A DNA stretch of 64,000 nt from Caminibacter pacificus (lineage in GTDB: Bacteria > Campylobacterota > Campylobacteria > Campylobacterales > Nautiliaceae): NCBI RefSeq assembly GCF_003752135.1, contig NZ_RJVK01000006.1:1-64000 (forward strand). The letters run 5' to 3'. This document shows positions 51,580 through 59,582 of this stretch, piece by piece; position 1 is the first letter of the stretch, and each line of letters opens with the position of its first letter. The position numbers and the translations under genes were made by a program. The notes under the pieces were generated by a model. It saw nothing but the letters and a program-made list of their open reading frames with translations. It was not told the origin of the DNA and did no database searches.

Positions 51580-52931
51580 TTTTTACTTTTACCCTTTTCC
51601 TCAATAGTACTTTGAATAATATCCGCCTCATTGATAGTCTTATCAGGTGTAAGTAAATATTCTATTAAGCTTAAATCGTATCTAACTGCCGATTTTTGGA
51701 AAAAGGCGTAATATGTAAAAAGAAAAGCGCTTGCGGGTTTATCGTCTTCAAATATTTCTGACTCTCCTGAGTTTGCTTTTGTGATATTAATCACAAGGTT
51801 TCTGTCTATTGTAGATATTATTCTTCTTAGAGTATAATCCTCAACCCTAACCGAATACCAGCCTGCCGGTAAATTAAGCCACAATTTCATAAGCTGTCTA
51901 AAATAGACAAATCTAAAATATAAAGAATATCTTTCAAGTCTTTCAGGTGTGATATATCCTCCGTATTTTTTTCTTATACGGGTATTTCTTTCAAGTTGGG
52001 TTTTAACATACTTCATATAAACAATTGTTACGTTTGAGACAATTTCTTTTATCTGTTTAGCCGAAAAATATAGTCTTCCCCTTTTATAATCATAAACGTC
52101 GGGGGTTTTTGAAAAATCAAAAAAAATTTTTTCCGTTTTTTTTCTGATTACGGGGGTTTGCAAATATTTATAAACCAATTCGGTAGGTTTTTGTTTTTTG
52201 GTAACGGACAATTTGGCTTTTGATGAGGTTGCTTCGTGAGCAAGGACTTTTTCGTACTGCTTGAAAGTCCCCTCAATAATGTCAAATAGGTCTTTATACT
52301 TTTTAAATTGCTCGTCTTTTTTTAATTGTTCGAATTTTTCTTGAATTTTCGAATAATCCTCTCCTTTTTCTTTTAACTTTTCTATTTTTTTTAAAAGCTC
52401 TTTCATCTCTTTTGTAAGTTCATATCTAAACATAGATATAATCTTATCTGTTCCGCCATCGTTATCTATATCAAAAAATGTCTCTATTTTACTATCTTTA
52501 ATAAAGACCTTATGATTTCCCCGTCTTGGTAGTTCGTCGCTTTTTTTCGGAGCCTGAAAAGCCCAATCTTTAAAAAAACCGAGCCTTGAATATTTATGAG
52601 ACTGAAAAGGAATTAATAACGGAGCTTTTAAAAAAAACGGAATAGGCAAAGGTCTTATGTACTCTCCTATAGCAAACTTATCACTCCAACCAAACAAATA
52701 ACCTTTTGTAAATAGTATGAGATAAACAGCAAAAGCAAAAAAGGCGGGGTATTTAAGAAAAACCACATTTAGAGGAAGAAAGATAAAATTAAAAAAGTCC
52801 TCATTTGCTCCGGTAAAGATAACATATAAAAAGAAAATAGCGATTAAAAACGCAAAAAAGTTAATCCATTTTTGAAACGATAAATCCCTATTACGTAACT
52901 TGACTTCTTCTTGGTATTCTTTATATCCCAT
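51576..52931 (-). CDS. Membrane protein in the position of TrbA/DotM (451 aa)
   Basis: Two membrane helices (about 25-45 and 56-75) at the N-terminus are followed by a large, basic cytoplasmic domain. In type IVB systems the DotM/IcmP (TrbA) partner of the coupling ATPase has exactly this layout and sits near its gene. Sequence motifs do not confirm it. GTAAAGGGTATA precedes the ATG. Confidence 0.45.
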   Translation of the reverse strand: MGYKEYQEEVKLRNRDLSFQKWINFFAFLIAIFFLYVIFTGANEDFFNFIFLPLNVVFLKYPAFFAFAVYLILFTKGYLFGWSDKFAIGEYIRPLPIPFFLKAPLLIPFQSHKYSRLGFFKDWAFQAPKKSDELPRRGNHKVFIKDSKIETFFDIDNDGGTDKIISMFRYELTKEMKELLKKIEKLKEKGEDYSKIQEKFEQLKKDEQFKKYKDLFDIIEGTFKQYEKVLAHEATSSKAKLSVTKKQKPTELVYKYLQTPVIRKKTEKIFFDFSKTPDVYDYKRGRLYFSAKQIKEIVSNVTIVYMKYVKTQLERNTRIRKKYGGYITPERLERYSLYFRFVYFRQLMKLWLNLPAGWYSVRVEDYTLRRIISTIDRNLVINITKANSGESEIFEDDKPASAFLFTYYAFFQKSAVRYDLSLIEYLLTPDKTINEADIIQSTIEEKGKSKK

Positions 52932-52940
52932 TTATACCCT

Positions 52941-55900
52941 TTACATTCCTCTTGTAAAAGAGTTGGTATTTTCGTTTTTGTATCTGTATTGTTCCACTTG
53001 TGTTTCTTTTAAAATCTCATATTTAACTTTTGCGTTGTCATAAATTTGTGCTATTGAATCGACAAAACTCTTAGGAATATTCGTAATTCCTTTGTCTTTA
53101 ATTAAAGAAACGTACTCGGATAGTTCGTTTAAGTTCATATCTTCTTCGGCTTTTGTTACGTTTTTTAATATTTCGGCATTTAGTCCTTTTGCAAAAGTAA
53201 TTGATTTCATATTGTTTGAGCTGTTTTGTACTCTTATGAAAAAGTCGCCGTCGTTTTTAATTTGTTCGAAAATTTCCTCATTGTTTTTAAGAATTTCTTC
53301 GTTTGCAATTAAGAAGTTGTTTAGGTATTTATAATTTTTACCTTTAACTTCGCTATATTTAACAGCGTCGATATATTTTCTTAGTTTCTCTTTCATAAAA
53401 TTGTCTTGAATCTTGTAATTCGCTTCATTAAAAATCTCAACTAAAGATTTCGAAGAGTCGAGATTTTTAGCTAAAAGCGGGTCGTATTCTCTAACTTCTT
53501 TGATTAAAGAGTCTTTTAAAAACTCCTCATCGGTGAATATTTTTAGTTTAAGAGCTTGCAAATTTTCGATGAGCTGTTTTTTGTCTCTTTCAAGAAGAGT
53601 ATTATCAAGCCCTCTTTTTAGGTTATCAAGCATTTTTTGATTAACCTCTTTTAAAATAGCTTTATTTACTTTAAATAAAGCCAACGCCTCTTTATAATCC
53701 ATTTTATCTAAATCTTTTGAGGCGATATCCATTATACCAAGAACCTTTTTGCCGCTTTCAATCGCCTTTAGCTCTTTTTCAAGCTCTTTGTATTTTTTAA
53801 CAATTTCTCTAATTATGTCATTATCTTGAGTGTTTAGTTCTTTGTTTTCAAGATTTCTATATCTTTCTTTTGCTTCATTAAGAAGTTTTCTTTTCTCCTG
53901 CGCGGTTGTTGCATAGTTTGCCGAATTAAGCAGATTATAAATTCTTGCAAGTTCTTGCATTTCGTATTTAATATTTTCGACTTTCTCCTCAGTCTGTTTG
54001 ATAAACATATCAACAGCTTCTTTTTTGAGAGTTTCGTTTGCGATATCTTCAAACTTCATATATACTTTTGCGTTAAGTGAAGTTTGTTGCCTATCAATAG
54101 CTCCTTTAACATCGTGTAGAATTTTTTTAAGCTGTAACTCTTCGACAAATTTATCTTCGGAGCCTTTTTCGATAAGCGTATAATCAACTCCTAAAATATC
54201 GGCATTAACAACCGATTCTCTTGCAATTCTGTCTTTTGTATCTTTACCCTCATATACAAATGAAGCAAGGTCGTTTGATTTGATAAAAACTTCATAGATT
54301 TGTTTTCTCATATCTTCCGAGAATTGTCTTTTTACAACCGAGCTTATAATCATCATAGCTACAAACGGGTTAAGCGCCCCAAGTGAATTTACTTGAAATA
54401 CTTGATTTTCATACTCTTCGGCTTCTTTTAATAGGTTGTCCGAGAGTCTCTCAAAGCAGTCTCTCATCATTGAGGCTGGTGTTTCGAGGCTGTTTGTCGG
54501 ATTTTGAGCTTTTTCGGAGCAGATTTTATATTCGCTTAATGCTTTACTCATACCGAATAATTTATATAACCCAGCCTTCTTAGCGATTTGTTCTTTTAGG
54601 TTTGCGTCTTCGGCTAAAAAGTTATTCATTAATACTCTTTGCCTAACTTCTGTCTTAGTAAAGTTCGGATATCTTTCGGATAGGTTGAATTGTTCGTTTT
54701 GTTCGTTGATATGTTTTACAATATCTTTAAAGGCTTTTTTATCTTGAGGGTTTAGTAAGAGTCTGTTTTTTTCAAAAATTTTTAAGTCAAGGAGGTTTTT
54801 TAGTTCTTTTTGAGAAATATCTCTTTTTTCCGCAAGGGAAAAGGCGTTATATACGTTCATAAAATCAATTATATCCTCTTCTACGAGTTTTTCTTTTTTT
54901 AAGTCGATTATAGACTTAAAGATATCTTTAATGGTATCTTCATCAAATATTTGATGATACATATATGTTTTATTTTTCGAGTCTATTTGTTTTAATAAAG
55001 CTAAGGAGATTGCTTCTTTTAGGATATTTTGAGCCGCGGTTTCTCTGCTTGAGATGAAAGACCAAGCAAACGGGTTTGCTTCAAGTTCCGGATTTGGAGA
55101 GGTAAATTCTTTTTTTAGTATGTCTTTTGCTTTAAAAAGTTCCGTTCTGATTGCCGAGAACATATCTTCAGGGTTTATATCAAGGTCGTTTTCTTTTACA
55201 TACTCCTCTATTGCCGATAGAATTCTTTTTTTTATCTTTTTGAGTCCTTGTCTGTCTATGTGTTTTGATTTTTCGATTTCGGGTACGAATGCAAGTATTG
55301 ATTCATTTAGTTCCAAGTCGGCTTTGTTTATGATTTTATCAAGCATTTTTAGAGCGTGCTCTTCCGCAAATGCCTTTTCTTTTTTAAAGACTTCGTATCT
55401 TTTAAGTCTTTCAAGAGAGTCTAATGCGAAAGAAATAGGTAAATCAAAAAAGCTCTCTTTTACACCCCCTTTTTTTATAGAATTTATACTGCTTGCAAGT
55501 TTTAGAGCTTTTTCATCGAAATTTTGTGGGTTTGTTCTCATTTGATATAAGATTTGATTAATAGAATATGTGCTGTCTTTGAAAAGATTAACAAATTCAT
55601 TTATATCGTCAATGGCGTCTTTTGTGATTGCTGAAGTACCGAATATATCTTCAAGTTCTTTTTGGTATAGTTCGTTAAACTTTCTATTTGGAATATCGTA
55701 TTTTTTTCCGAATGTTTTATTATAGTCTTTTTCGATTTGCTGGGCTTTTGAATATAGCCTTAATAGAAAATCGGTATAAACGGCATTGTCGCTGTTTTCG
55801 ATGAAGTTTTGTAGGAATTCTTCTAATTTTTGAGGATTTTGTTCTACTGATGATATAAAGTTTTCAATTTCTTCTTTGCTTTTAAACGTTCCTGATAGAT

Positions 55901-56285
55901 AAGCAAGTGCATTTGCAAGAAGAGTGTTTTTAATTGTGTCTTTTTTTTGAGAAAATTGTGTTAAAAGTCTTGACTTTATTTCGTCATTTGTTAAAATTTT
56001 TCCATCGGAGTTATCAAGCGGGAAGTAAATATCACAATCTACCCCGCTACCTCCAAAATCTGACGGGAAATATTTTTGGAGCTTTTTAGGAAGCTCCTTT
56101 CCTCTTATTAAACGATTCATATCAAGTTGGTGTTCTCTTTTTATTGCAAAAAGAATTTCATCTTCCAACTTTTTAGCCTCTTCTTTGTTTTTAGGCGTAA
56201 TGTTGCTATATACCGCTACGGTTGATTCCGGTAGTTGTTGTTTTTCTACTTTATTTATTTCTTGTGCTTTAAAATAACTTGCCAT
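52941..56285 (-). CDS. Very large helical protein of unknown function (1114 aa)
   Basis: There is no membrane segment, signal peptide or P-loop; almost the whole chain is charged amphipathic helix. A GGSGVDCD segment near residue 78 stands out as glycine-rich. It heads the operon that encodes the coupling ATPase, which suggests an adaptor, substrate receptor or transferred effector. The tail is N/T/S-rich (NENTNSFTRGM). AAGGGGGATATT precedes the ATG. Confidence 0.5.
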   Translation of the reverse strand: MASYFKAQEINKVEKQQLPESTVAVYSNITPKNKEEAKKLEDEILFAIKREHQLDMNRLIRGKELPKKLQKYFPSDFGGSGVDCDIYFPLDNSDGKILTNDEIKSRLLTQFSQKKDTIKNTLLANALAYLSGTFKSKEEIENFISSVEQNPQKLEEFLQNFIENSDNAVYTDFLLRLYSKAQQIEKDYNKTFGKKYDIPNRKFNELYQKELEDIFGTSAITKDAIDDINEFVNLFKDSTYSINQILYQMRTNPQNFDEKALKLASSINSIKKGGVKESFFDLPISFALDSLERLKRYEVFKKEKAFAEEHALKMLDKIINKADLELNESILAFVPEIEKSKHIDRQGLKKIKKRILSAIEEYVKENDLDINPEDMFSAIRTELFKAKDILKKEFTSPNPELEANPFAWSFISSRETAAQNILKEAISLALLKQIDSKNKTYMYHQIFDEDTIKDIFKSIIDLKKEKLVEEDIIDFMNVYNAFSLAEKRDISQKELKNLLDLKIFEKNRLLLNPQDKKAFKDIVKHINEQNEQFNLSERYPNFTKTEVRQRVLMNNFLAEDANLKEQIAKKAGLYKLFGMSKALSEYKICSEKAQNPTNSLETPASMMRDCFERLSDNLLKEAEEYENQVFQVNSLGALNPFVAMMIISSVVKRQFSEDMRKQIYEVFIKSNDLASFVYEGKDTKDRIARESVVNADILGVDYTLIEKGSEDKFVEELQLKKILHDVKGAIDRQQTSLNAKVYMKFEDIANETLKKEAVDMFIKQTEEKVENIKYEMQELARIYNLLNSANYATTAQEKRKLLNEAKERYRNLENKELNTQDNDIIREIVKKYKELEKELKAIESGKKVLGIMDIASKDLDKMDYKEALALFKVNKAILKEVNQKMLDNLKRGLDNTLLERDKKQLIENLQALKLKIFTDEEFLKDSLIKEVREYDPLLAKNLDSSKSLVEIFNEANYKIQDNFMKEKLRKYIDAVKYSEVKGKNYKYLNNFLIANEEILKNNEEIFEQIKNDGDFFIRVQNSSNNMKSITFAKGLNAEILKNVTKAEEDMNLNELSEYVSLIKDKGITNIPKSFVDSIAQIYDNAKVKYEILKETQVEQYRYKNENTNSFTRGM

Positions 56286-56325
56286 AATATCCCCCTTATA
56301 TGAAATATTTGTCTTTCTGAGGGAT

Positions 56326-56394
56326 ATTTTACAAATTTTTTCCCAAGTTCAATGAGGTGGTAAAGGAAAATTTTGAAAAATTTTAGAAGTTTTT
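56326..56394 (-). promoter_or_regulatory. Shared conjugation-operon promoter region, copy B
   Basis: On the minus strand TAAAAT is the complement of 56326-56331, with TTGAAC 15 bases upstream, in the same sequence context as copy A at 48457-48525. Confidence 0.6.
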
Positions 56395-56415
56395 AAGGAG
56401 AAAGGGAGGAGAAAA

Positions 56416-56952
56416 TTATCTAACTCTGTTAAATAGAGAAAAATCGCCGTTTTTATCTCTCATTGCGTGGAGAGGGTCTCTGATTTTTTTAACTTCATAC
56501 TCCACTTTGTCGAGTTTTTTGTTAAGTTCGGTGATGCTGTCTAAAATGAGCCTGTGTCCTCTTGCTGATGATTCTACTATTGATTTTGCCGCATCAGTTG
56601 AAGTGTCACCTACAATAGTTCCAATTGTATTCTCAAACCAATTTCTAAACACTTCGAATTTTTCTTCACTTGTAATTTTTTTCGGTAGCTCATCAAGAGC
56701 TTTTTTAACTTCGGCGTCGAGTTTTTTGTTTTGTTCTTTGATGAATTTACCAAGCAGCATTACCATTTCTTCGGCTAACTCTTTTACGAACTCTTTTGTT
56801 TTTTGTTGTTGTTCTTTTACCTCTTCAAGTTCGCTTTTGAGTTGTTTGTTTTCCTCTGCAAGTTCATCGAGCTTTTGGAGGATTTTTTGGTTAATTTTAA
56901 AAATTTCCTTGTTTTGTTTGTCGAGGATTTCTAAAGTTTCTTCATTACACAT
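56416..56952 (-). CDS. Coiled-coil protein of unknown function (178 aa)
   Basis: Residues 1-75 form a long E/K/Q-rich coiled coil. The rest includes a GTIVGDTSTDAAKS segment and a second helix. It is divergent from the zeta-like kinase across a repeat array, so it might bind that array. It is not a recognisable epsilon antitoxin. AAGGAG precedes the ATG. Confidence 0.45.
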   Translation of the reverse strand: MCNEETLEILDKQNKEIFKINQKILQKLDELAEENKQLKSELEEVKEQQQKTKEFVKELAEEMVMLLGKFIKEQNKKLDAEVKKALDELPKKITSEEKFEVFRNWFENTIGTIVGDTSTDAAKSIVESSARGHRLILDSITELNKKLDKVEYEVKKIRDPLHAMRDKNGDFSLFNRVR

Positions 56953-57057
56953 TTTTAACTCCTTAATAGTTAAAGATTATAAAAAAATTATAAACAATAC
57001 TTTTCTAAAACAGATTATAAATCAAAAATAAAGCAAAAGTCAATAGTTTTTATAAAA

Positions 57058-57160
57058 AAATTATATTTTTTTATAAGAAAATTATATTTTTTTATAATTC
57101 AGTAATAAAAATTATAATAAAAAATTATATTTTTTTATACATTAATTATATTTTCTTATA
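57058..57160. repeat. Four AT-rich iterons with 21-bp phasing
   Basis: AAATTATATTTTTTTATA occurs exactly at 57058-57075, 57079-57096 and 57122-57139, and with two changes at 57143-57160. The starts are 21, 43 and 21 bases apart, close to two or four helical turns. Such arrays serve as partition sites, replication iterons or operators. They lie between divergent genes. Confidence 0.75.
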
Positions 57161-57178
57161 TTTTTATTTTCTAAATTT

Positions 57179-57210
57179 CTCCGCCGGAATAGAAAAGTTG
57201 TAAATACAAT
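57179..57210 (+). promoter_or_regulatory. Box promoter 10 (zeta-like kinase)
   Basis: CTCC at 57179-57182, seven bases, TAGAAAAGTT at 57190-57199, five bases, TACAAT at 57205-57210. It is 23 kb from the other copies and directly downstream of the iterons. Confidence 0.8.
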
Positions 57211-57231
57211 TAAAAAAACAAAGGAAAAATT

Positions 57232-58041
57232 ATGGATACTAATAAACTTTTTCAAGACATAGTGGAATTTTTTGTCGAATACAATACCACCAAAAACAAA
57301 ATAGCCCTTTTTAAAGGTGGATTACCGGGAGCAGGAAAAAGCACTTCATTGCATTTTAAAGAGTTCTCCCACCTCAACCCCGTCATAATCGACGTTGATG
57401 AAATAAGAAAACTTCTTCCTAACTATACCGGGAAAAAAGAGGATTCCGCACAGACACAAAAAACCGCCGGATTACTTGCTTCAATGCTTAGAAACTACTG
57501 CATTGAAAACGGATACGACTATATGCTTGATAGTACCCTCTCAACCCCTCAAAACGTTGCCGTTGAGCTTAGTAAAGCTAAAAAAGCGGGATATAAAATA
57601 TACGTTAAGTATTTATACGTTTCACTAAACGAATCACTTACGGGAGTACTGCTAAGATATTACCAAGCTCTACTAAAAGGAGAAACACCAAGATTTGTAG
57701 ATTACGAATATATAAAACAAAGATACAAATCACTCCCGGAAGCAATGGCGGAATGCATTAACTACGCAGATAACGTTCAAGTGTTAAATAGACGTGGAGA
57801 AGTAATAATCGACATTAACAATTTAGTTCATACTGATAATACTGAATTCAAACAAAATATCTTCGTAGGTAAAGTAAATGAGTTAATTTTAAGATACGAA
57901 GAAAATCCTCAATGGGACAAAGTTTTTGAACTTGCCGAAAAAGCTGGGGATTTGGTAACGGCTCTTGAATGGGCTAAAAGAAAAAAAGAAGACTTTGGAG
58001 TTTTAAACTCACACTCTCAAAAAAATTTACTAAAAATCTGA
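57232..58041 (+). CDS. Zeta-toxin-like P-loop kinase (269 aa)
   Basis: Walker A GGLPGAGKST at 29-38, IDVDEIRKLLPNY near 53-65 and DSTLSTP near 98 match the zeta toxin/PezT family, which phosphorylates UDP-sugars or related substrates. A C-terminal extension (about 205-269, EKAGDLVTALEWAKRKKEDFG) is not part of the usual core. No epsilon antitoxin gene is adjacent. It could therefore be a non-toxic kinase of the same fold, or be paired with a distant inhibitor. AAAGGAAAAA precedes the ATG. Confidence 0.7.
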   Translation: MDTNKLFQDIVEFFVEYNTTKNKIALFKGGLPGAGKSTSLHFKEFSHLNPVIIDVDEIRKLLPNYTGKKEDSAQTQKTAGLLASMLRNYCIENGYDYMLDSTLSTPQNVAVELSKAKKAGYKIYVKYLYVSLNESLTGVLLRYYQALLKGETPRFVDYEYIKQRYKSLPEAMAECINYADNVQVLNRRGEVIIDINNLVHTDNTEFKQNIFVGKVNELILRYEENPQWDKVFELAEKAGDLVTALEWAKRKKEDFGVLNSHSQKNLLKI

Positions 58042-58048
58042 AATTTTC

Positions 58049-58078
58049 TTGACTTGTTTTTTATTTCTGTGATATAAT
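58049..58078 (+). promoter_or_regulatory. Promoter TTGACT-18-TATAAT
   Basis: TTGACT at 58049-58054 and TATAAT at 58073-58078. It has no protein gene in front of it, only a strong hairpin and a T-run. Confidence 0.75.
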
Positions 58079-58084
58079 TAAGCT

Positions 58085-58206
58085 CCAAAAGTACAAAACT
58101 TCCTTGAAGAAAATGCATTACACCGACGGGGGATTGTCCCTCTTATCTGCAAGAAAAAACTTTCTTTCTTGGAGATAAGAGGGTAACCCCTCTCCCAATT
58201 TTTTTA
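58085..58206 (+). ncRNA. Candidate small structured RNA of about 120 nt
   Basis: From its own promoter to a T7 run, the transcript would contain CCCTCTTATCT (58138-58148) paired with AGATAAGAGGG (58173-58183), an inner stem CAAGAAA/TTTCTTG (58150-58156 with 58165-58171) and an outer GGGG/CCCC clamp (58129-58132 with 58187-58190). The final stem plus T-run would act as terminator. It lies between the zeta-like gene and a convergent small gene, so an antisense or antitoxin role is possible. Confidence 0.6.
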
Positions 58207-58214
58207 CCCCTTTC

Positions 58215-58511
58215 TTAAAATTCTTGATAATCCATATCAATAAATATTTTATCTTTGCCGTTTGCTTTTCTTATAGGCATATAAAGGTATTTTCCATACC
58301 ACATAGGTTTTTGAGAGAGGTTTTTAAGGGCAAATTTTACTCTCGTAAATGCTTGTTTTAAATTTATAGGCTGTCTTTCTATTACATATAAAAAAATATC
58401 GTGCGTGATGTCTTCTATAAGAATAGTCATATCTTTATAATCTAAAAATCTTTTTAAATGTGTAACTACGAAATCTACAGCACTTGCCCTACAATAAACA
58501 TATAACTGCAT
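58215..58511 (-). CDS. Small protein of unknown function (98 aa)
   Basis: A compact alpha/beta protein beginning MQLYVYCRASAVDF, no motif recognised. The start codon lies only about eight bases after the predicted transcription start, with no ribosome site, so the mRNA may be nearly leaderless. Its promoter is a near copy of the one at 3933. Confidence 0.5.
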   Translation of the reverse strand: MQLYVYCRASAVDFVVTHLKRFLDYKDMTILIEDITHDIFLYVIERQPINLKQAFTRVKFALKNLSQKPMWYGKYLYMPIRKANGKDKIFIDMDYQEF

Positions 58512-58525
58512 TTTTTCATTTGCTT

Positions 58526-58554
58526 ATTATATACTTAATGGGGATATTTGTCAA
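58526..58554 (-). promoter_or_regulatory. Consensus promoter TTGACA-17-TATAAT (duplicate of 3933)
   Basis: On the minus strand TTGACA is the complement of 58549-58554 and TATAAT that of 58526-58531. About 35 bases, including the spacer, differ from the promoter at 3931-3965 at only a few positions. Confidence 0.85.
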
Positions 58555-58661
58555 GGGTTTTAGATAGAGAAGTCAGGGAGAAAAAGGGGCTCCACCATTA
58601 ACATAATAAAATTTCTCTACATTCTACATACTTATATGTAGAAAAATGTATAATTAAAAAA

Positions 58662-58916
58662 TCATAATAAGCTTTTTATTTCTTCGATTTTATTTCTAAA
58701 AATTTTAGGAAGTTCATAGAAGTTTTGAGTTTTGACACCCTTAAATGAAATATCTTTTGTAGTGGAATGGATTTGATGTTTTAAATCATTGAATTTACTA
58801 ATTATTTGAGGATTTTTAGTATTTTTAACTTTCTGAGAAAGATAAAACAACTCAGCTTTGAGCTTATAAAGTTCTTCTAAAACATTTTCATCTTTTGCTA
58901 TCTTGATTGATGACAT
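58662..58916 (-). CDS. Small helical protein of unknown function (84 aa)
   Basis: AAAAGGAAC precedes the ATG. Helical, charged, no motif. Its upstream region is the 55-bp repeat shared with the gene at 8852. A TTCTACAT/ATGTAGAA inverted repeat follows the stop. Confidence 0.45.
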   Translation of the reverse strand: MSSIKIAKDENVLEELYKLKAELFYLSQKVKNTKNPQIISKFNDLKHQIHSTTKDISFKGVKTQNFYELPKIFRNKIEEIKSLL

Positions 58917-58955
58917 TTATGTTCCTTTTAAAGTTTTATATAAAAATAATACAAA

Positions 58956-59010
58956 TTTTTCATAGCTTTTTAAAGGGGGTAAAGAAAAAAAATCCCGGGA
59001 ATTTATCGGG
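58956..59010 (-). repeat. 55-bp inverted repeat, copy B
   Basis: Exact reverse complement of 8761-8815. On the minus strand it again joins a CCCGGG/T-run terminator to the upstream region of a gene. Confidence 0.9.
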
Positions 59011-59040
59011 AAATTAACCGGGAATTTATCGGGAAATTAA
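58995..59040 (-). repeat. Two tandem 23-bp units
   Basis: CCGGGAATTTATCGGG plus AAATTAA occurs twice in a row (58995-59017 and 59018-59040), overlapping the end of the gene at 59037. It extends the terminator part of the 55-bp repeat. Confidence 0.8.
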
Positions 59041-59318
59041 AAGAGAGTTATCATTTTAAATATTGCTGTATAATTTATAGCGCTTAAAATAAGCATTATA
59101 AAAATCTCATATGCCTTATATGTATAAGTAGAATTATTTATAAATTTCTTAGATACGAAATATAATGTAATTACTACCTCTAATATAAAAAACGGATTTG
59201 CAATATATAAAAATACTTTCGTATTAAAAACCAAAACGGAAAATATTCCAATTATTAAAAACGTAATAGCAGTAAATGTTAAAGCGATGTAGGTAAGCTC
59301 TTCGAAACTAATTTTCAT
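59037..59318 (-). CDS. Small membrane protein (93 aa)
   Basis: The start at 59318 follows AAAAGGACG; the longer open frame upstream is T-rich leader without a ribosome site. Three hydrophobic helices are visible. No family recognised. Confidence 0.45.
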   Translation of the reverse strand: MKISFEELTYIALTFTAITFLIIGIFSVLVFNTKVFLYIANPFFILEVVITLYFVSKKFINNSTYTYKAYEIFIMLILSAINYTAIFKMITLF

Positions 59319-59537
59319 TTTACGTCCTTTTTTTGTTGTTATTTTAATAATATTTTTTCTACCTAATCGAAAAAATAGACAAATTTCTAAAAAAACGAAA
59401 AAAAGAAAAGAAAAAGGAGAAAAAGGCGAGGTGGGATATCGATGAAAAAAAAAATGCACTGATGACACAAATGACACAGAGGTGCGCTAATAAAAAAAGG
59501 TGCATAATGTCAATAAAAACAGACATAATGAATTTAT

Positions 59538-59577
59538 CGGAGCGGAGTTCAACTCCTCTCTCCTCTTTCCGCTCCAA
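59538..59577. other. Hairpin between pilus operon and small membrane gene
   Basis: GGAGCGGA and TCCGCTCC form a perfect 8-bp stem around a pyrimidine-rich loop. A T-run follows on the + strand only. The surrounding 59319-59582 has purine-rich leader-like DNA and short frames without support. Confidence 0.45.
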
Positions 59578-59582
59578 GAAAA

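Noticed and set aside
53092-55545. Several long + strand frames opposite the 1114-residue gene
   Set aside because: They have serine/leucine-rich antisense composition and no ribosome sites, and the minus-strand frame is continuous.
56416-57231. Epsilon-zeta toxin-antitoxin pair
   Set aside because: The 178-residue neighbour is divergent and does not resemble epsilon antitoxins, so only the zeta-like kinase is claimed.
58600-58660. TAGAAAA followed by TATAAT near 58631, an eleventh promoter box
   Set aside because: The box lacks GTT, the spacing to the -10 is wrong and the segment is one arm of a hairpin downstream of the gene at 58662.
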